This document shows positions 9,294 to 17,743 of a stretch of DNA of 42,256 nt, in pieces. The DNA is from Pseudomonadota bacterium (lineage in GTDB: Bacteria > Pseudomonadota > Alphaproteobacteria > Micropepsales > Micropepsaceae): the NCBI GenBank assembly GCA_029778105.1, contig JAKOQZ010000003.1, positions 1-42,256 on the forward strand, written 5' to 3'. Position numbers and translations under genes: made by a program. Numbering within the stretch: the stretch's first letter is position 1; the number at the start of each line of letters is the position of its first letter. Below the pieces are notes generated by a model. It made no database searches and had not been told where the DNA came from. It saw nothing but the letters and a program-made list of their open reading frames with translations.

Positions 9294-10481
9294 ATGGCCC
9301 TCCTCTCACAGATCGGCGCCGTGACGTCGATGAACATAGCCTCGCTGCGCCAGCGCGTATGGCCCTCGCTCGCGACCGTGGTGGCGGTCGCGCTGGTGAC
9401 CGGCGTACTGCTCGGCTTCCTCAGCCTCGCCAACGGGTTCCGCGCGACGTTGGACGGCACGGGATCGGACGACGTCGCCATCGTCATCCGCAAGGGCGGC
9501 GGGGGCGAGCTGTCTTCGGTTCTGGGACGCGAACAGCAGCAGCTGATCGCCGAAGGCCCCGGAATCGCCAAGGGCGCCGACGGCAAGCCGCTGGTTTCGG
9601 GCGAGCTTTATATCGTCGTGAACGGCGTGCGGCGGTCGAACGGCATCAAGGCCAACATGCCGCTGCGCGGCGTAGGGCCGAACGCCGAGGCGGTGCGCGG
9701 CGCGATCAAGATCGTCGAAGGGCGCATGTTCACGCCGGGCGTCGCTGAGATCGTGGTCGGCAAGGGCGTGCACGAACAGTTCGAAGGCTTCGATGTCGGC
9801 GCGACGGTGCGCCTGTCGGGCACCGACTGGAAGATCGTGGGCATGTTCGATGCGGGCGGATCGGCCTTCGAAAGCGAACTGTGGGCGGACATCACGCTGC
9901 TGCAGAGCGTCGCCAATCGCGGATCGAGCGTGCAGACGATGCGCGTGAAGCTGACCTCGCCCGACCAGTTGATGGCGCTGCAGGATTATAACGACGCCGA
10001 TCCGCGCCTGAAGCTGGACGTGCGCTCGGAGAAGGCCTTCTACGCCAGCCAGGCTCGCGGCATCTCCGATATCGTGCTGTATCTGGGCTGGCCGCTGGCC
10101 ATCGCCATGTCGTTCGGCGCGCTCGCGGGCGCGCTGAACACGATGTATGCGAGCGTCGATGCGCGGATGCGCGAGACGGCGACCCTGCGGGCGATAGGGT
10201 TTGGCGGCCTGCCCGCCTTTGTCGGCACCATGGCCGAGGCGCTGCTGCTGTCGGCGATCGGGGGGATCGTGGGCGCGGTGGGCGTCTATTTCCTGTTCGA
10301 CGGGCTGTCGGCCTCGACGCTGGGCGCCGGCTTCGCGCAGGTCGTCTTCAGCCTGAAGATGACCCCGGCGCTGGTGATCCAGGGGGTGATCCTGGCGCTC
10401 ATCATCGGCTTCGTCGGCGGGTTCTTCCCGGCGCTGCGGGCCGCCCGCGCGCCGCTGCTGGCGGCATTCAAGGCGACGTAG
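9294..10481 (+). CDS. FtsX-like ABC transporter permease, second copy
   Basis: This 395-residue permease has the same four-helix plan as its neighbour. The first helix is LATVVAVALVTGVLLGFL, the periplasmic domain follows, and three C-terminal helices end with PALRAARAPLLAAF. The coupling segment is DARMRETATLRAIGFG. It starts three bases after the first permease stops. The two differ clearly in their periplasmic domains, which argues for a heteromeric exporter rather than a recent duplication. The operon probably ends here, since the next gene is separated by 65 bp with two strong hairpins. Confidence 0.87.
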   Translation: MALLSQIGAVTSMNIASLRQRVWPSLATVVAVALVTGVLLGFLSLANGFRATLDGTGSDDVAIVIRKGGGGELSSVLGREQQQLIAEGPGIAKGADGKPLVSGELYIVVNGVRRSNGIKANMPLRGVGPNAEAVRGAIKIVEGRMFTPGVAEIVVGKGVHEQFEGFDVGATVRLSGTDWKIVGMFDAGGSAFESELWADITLLQSVANRGSSVQTMRVKLTSPDQLMALQDYNDADPRLKLDVRSEKAFYASQARGISDIVLYLGWPLAIAMSFGALAGALNTMYASVDARMRETATLRAIGFGGLPAFVGTMAEALLLSAIGGIVGAVGVYFLFDGLSASTLGAGFAQVVFSLKMTPALVIQGVILALIIGFVGGFFPALRAARAPLLAAFKAT

Positions 10482-10514
10482 CGGCACCGTCGCGCCGCAG
10501 GCGGCGCGGTGCTA

Positions 10515-10542
10515 GGCAGGCGATGTGACCGCATCGCCTGCC
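10515..10542 (+). promoter_or_regulatory. Perfect 11-bp stem-loop abutting the MATE start codon
   Basis: GGCAGGCGATG-TGACCG-CATCGCCTGCC forms an uninterrupted 11-bp stem with a 6-base loop, ending 4 bases before the ATG of the MATE gene. It occupies the place where a ribosome-binding site should be, and no T run follows. A second GC-rich hairpin (10484–10512) precedes it. Options are a translational switch, a repressor operator, or an imperfect terminator for the ABC operon. Confidence 0.5.
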
Positions 10543-10546
10543 CCTC

Positions 10547-11938
10547 ATGACTGATATCGTCGACCCGCCGCCGCCAGCGCCGGAGGTTGCGCCCGCGCTG
10601 ACGCGGCGCGCGGAAGCGGTTGCGATGCTGCGCCTCGCCGGGCCGGTGATCGTGGCGCGGGCCGGGCTGGTCATCATGCTGACCGTCGACACCTTCATGA
10701 CGGGGCTGGCGGGGGCGGGCGAGATCGCCAAGCTGGGCCTTGGGCTCAGTCCCGTGATGGTCTTCATGCTGGCGACGGTGGGCCTGCTGCAGGGTTCGAT
10801 GGTGCTGATCGCGCAGGCCAACGGCGCGCGCGACTATGCTCGCTGCGGCCAGGTGTGGCGGGTGGCGCTGATTCATGCGGCGGTGCTGGGATCGTGCTTT
10901 GCGCTGATCGGCCTTGTCGCGGAAGACCTGTTTCTGGCGGTCGGGCACGATCCGGCGCTGGCGGCCGGCGCAGCCTCGGTGACCCGGGCGTTCGCCTGGG
11001 GCATGCCGGGCGTGATGCTGTATGTCGCGACCGGCTATCTGCTGGAGGGCATCGGGCGGCCGCGCGCCGGCATGATCATCATGCTGATCGCCAACGTCGT
11101 GAACGTCTTCGCCGACGGCGTGTTCGCGGCCGGATGGTGGGGATGGGTGGAGCCGATGGGCGCAGACGGCGCGGTCATCACCACCAGCATCATCCGCTGG
11201 GGCATTTTCTTCGCCATTCTGGGCGTCGTGCTGAGCATGAAAGACCGGGCCGTCTATGGCGTGACCGGCGCGCGGACGCCGTTCTGGCCCATCGCGCGGC
11301 GGCTGTGGAAGATCGGCGCGCCGGTGGCGGTGACGGGCGCCTGCGAGAACGGCGCCTATGCCGTGCTGGCGCAGATGGCGGGCCTGATCGGCGCGGCGGC
11401 GCTGGCGGCGCACCAGGTGACGATCAATGTGCTGACCCTCGCCTATATGGGCGCGAACGGCATGGCGGCGGCGACCAGCGTGCGGGTGGGCAATGCGGTT
11501 GGGCGCGGCGACCGGCATGGGCTGGCGCTGTCGGGCTGGACCGGAATCGCGCTGGGGGCGGGGCTGATGTCGCTCGCTTCGGCCGTGTTTCTCGTCTTCC
11601 CCCGCGAAATCGGCGACATTTTCCTGCACGGCGCGGTGCAGTCGATGGACATCGTCGCCGCGACACTGACCGCGGCGGGCATCTTTATCGTGTTTTCCGG
11701 GTCGATGGCCGTTTCGATGGGCGCCCTGCGCGGGGCCGGCGACATGATGATCGTGATCCTCGCCTATGGGCTGGGCTATGGCCTGATCGGGGTGACGATG
11801 GCCTGGGTGTTCGCGTTCCGCCTGGATCTGGGCGCGCCGGGACTGATTTACGGCCTGCTGACCGGCATTCTGGCCGGGCTGGCGCTGTTGCTGTGGCGGT
11901 TCCGGCTGGTCGCCCGGCGGGGCGCGGCGAGGGTTTGA
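10547..11938 (+). CDS. MATE-family multidrug/sodium efflux transporter
   Basis: This 463-residue integral membrane protein has about twelve hydrophobic helices in two homologous halves, the layout of MATE (NorM-like) antiporters that expel cationic drugs or metabolites against Na+ or H+. Family-like stretches include the N-terminal LAGPVIVARAGLVIMLTVD, with an acidic residue in helix 1, and ALAAHQVTINVLTLAYM in the second half. The C-terminus ends in a basic cytoplasmic tail. The ATG has no visible Shine-Dalgarno sequence because a stem-loop occupies that position. The gene may be transcribed on its own or by read-through from the ABC operon. The substrate is not predictable. It ends 65 bp before chvI. 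Confidence 0.9.
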   Translation: MTDIVDPPPPAPEVAPALTRRAEAVAMLRLAGPVIVARAGLVIMLTVDTFMTGLAGAGEIAKLGLGLSPVMVFMLATVGLLQGSMVLIAQANGARDYARCGQVWRVALIHAAVLGSCFALIGLVAEDLFLAVGHDPALAAGAASVTRAFAWGMPGVMLYVATGYLLEGIGRPRAGMIIMLIANVVNVFADGVFAAGWWGWVEPMGADGAVITTSIIRWGIFFAILGVVLSMKDRAVYGVTGARTPFWPIARRLWKIGAPVAVTGACENGAYAVLAQMAGLIGAAALAAHQVTINVLTLAYMGANGMAAATSVRVGNAVGRGDRHGLALSGWTGIALGAGLMSLASAVFLVFPREIGDIFLHGAVQSMDIVAATLTAAGIFIVFSGSMAVSMGALRGAGDMMIVILAYGLGYGLIGVTMAWVFAFRLDLGAPGLIYGLLTGILAGLALLLWRFRLVARRGAARV

Positions 11939-12003
11939 CGCATTGCGGTTGACGCCGCCGCCCGGCACTTTAGGACAGTCCGACTGATTTAGCCGAAAGT
12001 CTC

Positions 12004-12714
12004 ATGCCGACCATCGCCCTCGTCGACGACGACAAGAATATCCTGACCTCGGTCTCCATCGCGCTGGAGCAGGAGGGCTATCACGTGCGCACCTATACCG
12101 ATGGGGCGGCGGCCCTTGCGGCGTTTTCCTCGACGCCGCCGGACCTGGCGGTGCTGGACATCAAGATGCCGCGCATGGACGGCATGGAGGTGCTGCGGCG
12201 TCTGCGGCAGAAGAGCGAATTGCCGGTGATCTTCCTGACCTCGAAGGACGAGGAGATCGACGAACTGATGGCGCTCAACGCCGGCGCCGACGACTACATC
12301 AAGAAGCCGTTCTCGCAGCGTCTGCTGCTGGAGCGCGTGCGCGCCGTTCTGCGCCGCGCCGAGGCCCGCGCCGGCATCGCCAAGGACGGCGCGACGGCCG
12401 ATCCCTCGCAGGCCGCCTTCACACGCGGCAAGCTGATGATGGACCCGCAGCGCCACGCGACGCTGTGGGGCGGCAAGAGCGTGACGCTGACCGTCACCGA
12501 ATTCCTGATCCTGCAGGCGCTGGCCCAGCGCCCGGGCTTCGTGAAGAGCCGCGACCATCTGATGGATGCGGCCTATGACGACCAGGTCTATGTCGACGAC
12601 CGCACCATCGACAGCCACATCAAGCGGCTGCGCAAGAAGTTCAAATCGGTCGACGACGATTTCGATTCCATCGAGACGCTGTACGGCGTCGGCTATCGCT
12701 TCAAGGAAGTCTGA
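12004..12714 (+). CDS. chvI: OmpR-family response regulator ChvI
   Basis: ChvI is the DNA-binding partner of the sensor ChvG and, in rhizobia and relatives, controls envelope, acid-stress and surface-polysaccharide genes. The 236-residue protein has an N-terminal receiver domain with the acidic pocket near residues 8–10, phospho-acceptor Asp52 in [11 protein letters not shown], and Lys101 in YIKKP. A winged-helix domain follows, including [17 protein letters not shown] and [16 protein letters not shown]. The ATG is preceded by a GAAAG purine run. chvG follows after 9 bp. The assignment to ChvI rather than another OmpR member rests on the adjacent chvG, hprK, EIIA and ptsH order, a well-known alphaproteobacterial arrangement. 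Confidence 0.93.
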   Translation: MPTIALVDDDKNILTSVSIALEQEGYHVRTYTDGAAALAAFSSTPPDLAVLDIKMPRMDGMEVLRRLRQKSELPVIFLTSKDEEIDELMALNAGADDYIKKPFSQRLLLERVRAVLRRAEARAGIAKDGATADPSQAAFTRGKLMMDPQRHATLWGGKSVTLTVTEFLILQALAQRPGFVKSRDHLMDAAYDDQVYVDDRTIDSHIKRLRKKFKSVDDDFDSIETLYGVGYRFKEV

Positions 12715-12723
12715 CGGGCGGAC

Positions 12724-14316
12724 ATGGCACGCGCTGCCGATACGGCGACGCGCCGCAGGCGGCGCGGGCTGACGCGGCTCATCATCGCGCTCAACCTGAT
12801 CGCGCTGCTGGTGCTGATCGCCGGCTCGTTCTGGCTGAACATGCGCCGCGTCGGCATGATCGACGAACGCATCCTGAGCCTGAAGACGCAGGGCGCCATC
12901 ATCGCGGCGGCGCTGGCCGAAACGGCGACGCTTGGCCCGGAAGCCATGGGCGTCGACGACGAGCTGGCGATCCCGCTGATGCGGCGGCTGATCGCGCAGA
13001 CCAACGCCCGCGTGCGCCTGTTCGACCGCAAGGGCCAGCTTCAGATCGACAGCCGCGTCATCGTGCCTTCGAACGAGGTGGTGGCGATGCGTCTGCCCGA
13101 GCCCGATTCGTGGTTCTGGTCGGAGAGTCTGGACGGCATCTATCAATGGCTCGCGCGCTGGGCGCCCGGGGCGGATTATCCGCCCTATCAGGAGCTGCAG
13201 GGCATGGACGGCACGTTCTACGGCGAAGTCGCCGAGGCGCTGCAGGCGCGGCCTTCAAGCGCCATCCGGGTGAATTCCACCGGCGATCTGATCCTCTCCG
13301 TCGCGGTGCCGGTGCAGCGTTACCAGCTGGTGCTGGGCGTGCTGCAGCTGACCAACGAGGGCGGCGATATCGGCCTGATCCTGCGCGAGGAGCGCATCGC
13401 CATCCTGCAGCTGTCGCTGGTGGCCATTGCGGTGATGGTGGGCACATCCATCCTGATGGCGCGCAATATCGCGCGGCCGATCCGCGCGCTGGCCGACGCC
13501 GCAGACGGGGCGCGCACCCGGGTGAAAGGCCGCGCGCCCATTCCCGATTTCTCGGGCCGGCGCGACGAGATCGGCGACCTTTCGGGCTCGCTGAACGCGA
13601 TGACCGATGCGCTGTATGACCGGATCGACGCGATCGAACAGTTCGCCGCCGACGTGGCGCACGAGATCAAGAACCCGCTGACGTCGCTCAAAAGCGCGGT
13701 GGAGACGATGCGCCGCGCCAATCCCGAACAGCAGCAGCGCCTGCTGGAGGTGATTGAGGACGATGTGACGCGGATGAACCGTCTGGTCAGCGACATCTCG
13801 GACGCCTCGCGCCTGGACGCCGAGCTGGCGCGCGAGAAAGCCGAGCCGGTGGATCTGGTGGCGCTGGCCAGGGAAGTCGCGACGATCTGTCAGAAAGAGG
13901 GCGGGCCGGCGGTGACGGTGGAGAGCGATCTGCCGACCCAGCGCAACGGGCTGGTGGTGACCGGGCTCGATGGCCCGCTGGGGCAGGTGCTGCGCAACCT
14001 GATCGACAATGCCTGCTCGTTCTCGCCGCCCGGCGGCACGGCGCGGGTGAAGCTGAAGCGCGAGCCGCGCCATGCCGTGATCGAGGTGGAAGACGACGGA
14101 CCGGGCATTCCGCCCGAACATCTGGAGGATGTCTTCAAGCGCTTCTACACCTCGCGGCCGGACGAGCATTTCGGCCGCAATTCGGGGCTTGGGCTTTCCA
14201 TCTCGAAGCAGATCGTCGATGTTCACGACGGAACGATCCGCGCCGCCAACCGCCCCGGCCCGACGCCGGGATCGCGCGCCGGTGCGGTCTTTACGATCCG
14301 CCTGAAACTGCCGTGA
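12724..14316 (+). CDS. chvG: Sensor histidine kinase ChvG
   Basis: ChvG (ExoS in Sinorhizobium) is the membrane kinase that phosphorylates ChvI. The 530-residue protein has a basic N-terminus, a first transmembrane helix near residues 20–38 (IIALNLIALLVLIAGSFWL) and a periplasmic sensor of about 200 residues. A second helix lies near 230–248, followed by a HAMP linker. The dimerisation box is VAHEIKNPLTSL with His313. The ATPase domain has the N-box NLIDNACSF, G1 EDDGPGI and G2 GLGLSIS. The tract between the two helices is the stimulus-sensing part, whose ExoR-type regulator is not in this window. The stop codon lies 14 bp before the preferred hprK start, so the cluster is probably one transcript. 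Confidence 0.94.
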   Translation: MARAADTATRRRRRGLTRLIIALNLIALLVLIAGSFWLNMRRVGMIDERILSLKTQGAIIAAALAETATLGPEAMGVDDELAIPLMRRLIAQTNARVRLFDRKGQLQIDSRVIVPSNEVVAMRLPEPDSWFWSESLDGIYQWLARWAPGADYPPYQELQGMDGTFYGEVAEALQARPSSAIRVNSTGDLILSVAVPVQRYQLVLGVLQLTNEGGDIGLILREERIAILQLSLVAIAVMVGTSILMARNIARPIRALADAADGARTRVKGRAPIPDFSGRRDEIGDLSGSLNAMTDALYDRIDAIEQFAADVAHEIKNPLTSLKSAVETMRRANPEQQQRLLEVIEDDVTRMNRLVSDISDASRLDAELAREKAEPVDLVALAREVATICQKEGGPAVTVESDLPTQRNGLVVTGLDGPLGQVLRNLIDNACSFSPPGGTARVKLKREPRHAVIEVEDDGPGIPPEHLEDVFKRFYTSRPDEHFGRNSGLGLSISKQIVDVHDGTIRAANRPGPTPGSRAGAVFTIRLKLP

Positions 14317-14330
14317 CGCGGGAGAGGCGA

Positions 14331-14804
14331 ATGAGCGCAGACGCGAGCGTCCGCATCCATGCGACGCTGGTGGCGATCGGCCGGGAGGACGGCGCCGAAC
14401 TGGGGGCGCTGTTTCTGGGGCCGCCAGGCAGCGGAAAATCGGATCTGGCGCTGCGCCTGATCCATGACGGCGCGCTGCTGGTCGCCGACGACCAGGTGGA
14501 GGTGAGTTTTGCCCATGGCGGGCTTTGGGGCGCGGTCCCGGACAAGATCGCCGGGCTGATCGAGGCGCGGGGCATCGGCCTGCTGCGCCTGCCCTTTTCG
14601 CCGGGCGTGCGGATCGCCGCCGTGTTCGACCTGACATCGGGCGCGCCGGTCGAACGGATGCCGGAGAAGCGCTGGTACCAACCGCCGCAGACCTTCCGCG
14701 CCCGCGGCGGGGCGCTGCGTATCCCGCTTTATGCGCTCGATCCCTTCCAGGCCTCGGCCACCGCCAAGGTGACGCTGGCGCTGCTGGGCAAGGTGGAAGG
14801 GTAA
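14331..14804 (+). CDS. hprK: HPr kinase/phosphorylase, short alphaproteobacterial form
   Basis: HprK phosphorylates the regulatory serine of HPr with ATP and can reverse the reaction, tying PTS signalling to metabolic state. The 157-residue protein is only the C-terminal catalytic domain; Firmicutes HprK is about 310 residues with an additional N-terminal domain. The P-loop is GPPGSGKSD near residues 30–38, and LVADDQVEV follows as the second catalytic strand. I chose the ATG at 14331 because GGAG lies 6 bases upstream. A GTG at 14313, overlapping the chvG stop, would add six residues. The PTS partners follow directly. Short HprK of this type is the norm in alphaproteobacteria. Confidence 0.92.
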   Translation: MSADASVRIHATLVAIGREDGAELGALFLGPPGSGKSDLALRLIHDGALLVADDQVEVSFAHGGLWGAVPDKIAGLIEARGIGLLRLPFSPGVRIAAVFDLTSGAPVERMPEKRWYQPPQTFRARGGALRIPLYALDPFQASATAKVTLALLGKVEG

Positions 14805-14918
14805 ATCGGCAACGCCGGTTGACCATATGTGCGCCGGGGTCTTCTGCCCGCGAATGGTTCCTGCTAGAACCCGCAACCTTGTCAGGGCCTTTGGGCTCGT
14901 TGCCGCGCCAAGAGTTAG

Positions 14919-15323
14919 ATGATCGGCCTCGTACTGGTTACCCACGGCAAGCTTGCCCTGGAACTGATCGCCGCCATGGAGCACGTCGTGGGTCCGCAGA
15001 CCCATGTGAAGGCCATCTGCATCGGCCCCGACGACGACATGGACGGCCGCCGCAAGGAAATCCTCGACGCCGCCAAGTCGGTGAACCTGGGCGATGGCGT
15101 CATCCTGCTGACCGACATGTTCGGCGGCACGCCCTCCAACCTCGCCATCTCGGTGATGGACAAGGTGAAGGGCGAGGTGATTGCGGGCGTGAACCTGCCC
15201 ATGCTGATCAAGCTGGCCTCGTGCCGGGTGTCGCAGAAGCTGGCCGATGCGGTGGTGAAGGCGCAGGACGCCGGCCGCAAATACATCATCGTGGCGAGCC
15301 AAGAGCTCGCAGGCAGCGTCTGA
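14919..15323 (+). CDS. PTS mannose-family EIIA component (regulatory)
   Basis: This 134-residue protein has the ManX-type EIIA fold and accepts phosphate from HPr on His9 in VLVTHGKLA. Other family marks are LTDMFGGTPSN and the C-terminal VASQELAGSV. No EIIB, EIIC or EIID transporter is encoded nearby. As in other alphaproteobacteria, the protein is therefore probably a regulatory end point of an incomplete PTS rather than a sugar uptake component. An AAGAG purine run lies just upstream of the ATG. The 114-bp gap after hprK could hold a weak internal promoter, though none stands out. The gene is often called ptsM or manX in relatives. Confidence 0.93.
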   Translation: MIGLVLVTHGKLALELIAAMEHVVGPQTHVKAICIGPDDDMDGRRKEILDAAKSVNLGDGVILLTDMFGGTPSNLAISVMDKVKGEVIAGVNLPMLIKLASCRVSQKLADAVVKAQDAGRKYIIVASQELAGSV

Positions 15324-15327
15324 CGCG

Positions 15328-15600
15328 ATGGCGAAGCTCGCGCAGGAGATGCTGATCGTCAATCAGCGCGGCCTGCACGCCAGAGCCTCGGCGAAATTCG
15401 TGAAGCTGGCCTCGAGCTTTGAAAGCGTCATCACGGTGACGCGCGGCGACGACACCGTGCACGGCACCTCGATCATGAGCCTGCTGACGCTGGGCGCGGC
15501 GCCGGGCTCGACCATTCTGGTGGAAGCCGAAGGCCCCGACGCACGCGAGGCGCTGGAGGCCATCAACGCGATGATCTGCGCCAAGTTCGACGAGGAATGA
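15328..15600 (+). CDS. ptsH: Phosphocarrier protein HPr
   Basis: HPr is a 90-residue cytosolic phosphocarrier. The active-site His17 lies in QRGLHARASAKF. The HprK target serine is Ser48 in GTSIMSLLTLGA, matching the Ser46 region of well-studied HPr proteins, so both phosphorylation sites are intact. It starts 4 bp after the EIIA stop, and its stop codon overlaps the start of the first TraB/GumN gene as ATGA. This makes translational coupling of the PTS genes to the downstream envelope genes likely. Enzyme I is not in this window. Confidence 0.95.
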   Translation: MAKLAQEMLIVNQRGLHARASAKFVKLASSFESVITVTRGDDTVHGTSIMSLLTLGAAPGSTILVEAEGPDAREALEAINAMICAKFDEE

Positions 15601-16679
15601 GCGCGAAGACAGCCGCCGCGCTGATGCTGGCGGCGCTGCTGACGGCCTGCGCGCAGGCGCCGGTGCGGCCGCCCGCCGGGATCATCGCCGACGACGCGCC
15701 CGAGATCGGCGCACGCCCCGCCCCTTACGATTTGTCCGATGTCAGCGGCCCGGATGCGCCCGGCATGCCCTCGATGTGGGTGATGGAGAAGAGCGGCCGC
15801 ACGCTGGCGGTCTTCGGCACCATGCACGCCGTGCCGCGCGGCTTTCGCTGGCTGCGCCCGGATGTGAAGCGCGCTTTGGCCCAAGCCGATCTGGTGATGA
15901 CCGAAGTCGGCACGACCGACGCCGCGCAGTATAACCCGCGTCTGGGCGAGCTGGACGATCTGGCCGGGCTGCTGTCGCGCGACGACGGCGTGAACACGCT
16001 GGACCTCATCGCCGCGCCCGGCACGCCCGAGCGCGTCGAACTGGAGGCGGCGATCGACATGGCCGGCGTGCGCGCGGCCTCCGTCACGACGCTGCAGGCC
16101 TGGGCGCTGTGTCTCGACCTGCAGCGCAGCGAGACGCCCGACGCGCTGAAGCGGATGACGCCCGAAGCGCGCGCGCTGCGCACCGAAGCGACGAAGACAC
16201 TGGGACCGCTGGAGAGCGGCCCCGACGGGCCTGATGCGCGCATCGAACGGTTTCGCCTGAGCCAAAACCTGCCGTTCAAACAGCTTGAGACCTTTGCGAC
16301 ACGGGCGCGCGTTTACGCCACGATGCCGGAGGCCGACGCGATCGCCTGCATCCGCCACCGCGCGCATGCCATCGTGGCCGGTACGGATTGGACCAGTTTC
16401 CCCCAGCGCTTCCGCGCCGCGCTCGACTTCTGGACGCGGGGCGATCTGGACGGCGGGCGACGGTCCGCGATGGCCGAGACGGCCGGAATCTCGCCGGCCT
16501 TGGCCGAGCGGCTCTATCAGGGCCGCGAGGCGCAGTGGATGGCGCTGATCGCGCGCCATTGCGAAGCCACGAAGCTGAACTGTGCGCTGGCCGTGGGGTT
16601 CGCCCATCTGGGCGGACCGGACGGCTTGCTGAAACGTCTGGAGCAGGCAGGATACCGGCTGAAGCCGGGGACAAGCTGA
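15597..16679 (+). CDS. TraB/GumN-family lipoprotein, first copy
   Basis: This 360-residue protein belongs to the TraB/GumN (TIKI-related) family, whose members carry two GxxH motifs thought to bind metal. Some eukaryotic members are proteases; the bacterial GumN role is unsettled. The signal peptide ends in the lipobox LLTAC with Cys18, so the mature protein is probably membrane-anchored in the periplasm. The first GxxH is GTMH at residues 74–77 and the second is GFAH at 334–337, inside VGFAHLGGPDGLLKRLEQ. The start overlaps the ptsH stop by 4 bp. The next gene is a paralogue with the same architecture and a third copy lies 2 kb on. No PTS-linked function is known to me. Confidence 0.85.
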   Translation: MSAKTAAALMLAALLTACAQAPVRPPAGIIADDAPEIGARPAPYDLSDVSGPDAPGMPSMWVMEKSGRTLAVFGTMHAVPRGFRWLRPDVKRALAQADLVMTEVGTTDAAQYNPRLGELDDLAGLLSRDDGVNTLDLIAAPGTPERVELEAAIDMAGVRAASVTTLQAWALCLDLQRSETPDALKRMTPEARALRTEATKTLGPLESGPDGPDARIERFRLSQNLPFKQLETFATRARVYATMPEADAIACIRHRAHAIVAGTDWTSFPQRFRAALDFWTRGDLDGGRRSAMAETAGISPALAERLYQGREAQWMALIARHCEATKLNCALAVGFAHLGGPDGLLKRLEQAGYRLKPGTS

Positions 16680-17710
16680 TGGGTGCGACCAAGCGCGTGG
16701 CGGTGCTGGCGCTAACTGCGCTGCTGGGCGGCTGCGCGGTAGTGCCGGGCGGCCAGACGTCGGTCTACGATCTGGGCGAGGAGCGCGCGCCGCCCGGCGC
16801 CGCCGCTCCGCACGTCTTCGTCCTGGAGAAGGACGGCGCGACGATCGCCGTTTTCGGCACGACGCATCTGGTGCCCGCGAATCTGCAATGGCTGTCGCCC
16901 ACCACCGAGCGCGCGCTGAAATCGGCTGACCTGATCCTCACCGAAACCAGCCTTTTCCGTGCCGACGAGGTGGCCATTTCGGACGACGAGGCTGCGCTGC
17001 TGGCGCCGCGCAGCCTGCTGCCGCCGGGCCATACGCTGTGGGCCGAGTCGGACAAGCGCCTGGGTGCGGCCGCAACGGCCCGGATCAAGGCGGCGCTTGC
17101 TGCGCAGGATCTGAGCCCGGCGAGCTATGCAGCGATGCGGCCCTGGATGGTGTGCCGCGATCTGCAGATTCCGCCCAAACTGCGCTCCACGGTGACGGCG
17201 GAGGATCGCGAGATGATCAAGGCGCTGTCGGCGGCCTTTGGCGCGCCCGACATCGCCCCACCCGATCTGAAAGTCGAGCTCTATGGCGTATCGAACGGTG
17301 TCGAGACGCAGTTTCTGGAGAGCGAATACCAGCGCGCCTATAATTTCAGCCGCCTCGACGGCGACGCGGCGCTGGACTGTGCGGCGAAGGCGACCGCGCG
17401 CGTGACCGGGTCGCGATCCGGCGCATCGATCGCCGCCCAGTATCAGGATCTGCTGGGGATGTGGACGTCGGGCGACGTCGAGCGAGCCCGGACGATGGTC
17501 GAGCGTGACCAGCGCGCGATCAACCCCGGCTGGTCGCAGCTTTTCCTGCAGGCGCGTGAAGAGGCCTGGGTCGAGCAGATCGCCGCGCAATGTGCCAGGC
17601 CCCGCCGCAATTGCTTCGTCGCGGTGGGCATGGGCCATCTGGGCGGCGTTGACGGACTGTTGAAGCGGTTGGAGGGCCTTGGCTACCGGCCCGTCGCACC
17701 GCAGGGCTGA
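16679..17710 (+). CDS. TraB/GumN-family lipoprotein, second copy
   Basis: This 343-residue paralogue of the preceding gene starts at the ATG embedded in TGATG at the end of that gene. The ORF-track extension back to 16388 is an out-of-frame shadow. A lipoprotein signal peptide ends at LLGGC with Cys19. The two predicted metal motifs are GTTH at residues 60–63 and GMGH near the C-terminus in VGMGHLGGVDGLLKRLEG. The C-terminal block is almost the same as in the first copy, while the central region has diverged. This indicates a tandem duplication of some age. Both copies are expected at the periplasmic face of a membrane. Confidence 0.85.
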   Translation: MGATKRVAVLALTALLGGCAVVPGGQTSVYDLGEERAPPGAAAPHVFVLEKDGATIAVFGTTHLVPANLQWLSPTTERALKSADLILTETSLFRADEVAISDDEAALLAPRSLLPPGHTLWAESDKRLGAAATARIKAALAAQDLSPASYAAMRPWMVCRDLQIPPKLRSTVTAEDREMIKALSAAFGAPDIAPPDLKVELYGVSNGVETQFLESEYQRAYNFSRLDGDAALDCAAKATARVTGSRSGASIAAQYQDLLGMWTSGDVERARTMVERDQRAINPGWSQLFLQAREEAWVEQIAAQCARPRRNCFVAVGMGHLGGVDGLLKRLEGLGYRPVAPQG

Positions 17711-17743
17711 CAGCGCGGGCGCGGCCCCTTAAGTTGCGCGCCC

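Noticed and set aside
10286-11968. 560-residue minus-strand ORF opposite the MATE gene
   Set aside because: It is rich in His, Gln and Arg with no hydrophobic pattern; the plus strand encodes a clear multi-helix transporter.
11949-11977. TTGACG as a -35 element for chvI
   Set aside because: No acceptable -10 follows at 16–18 bp, so the promoter call is not supported.
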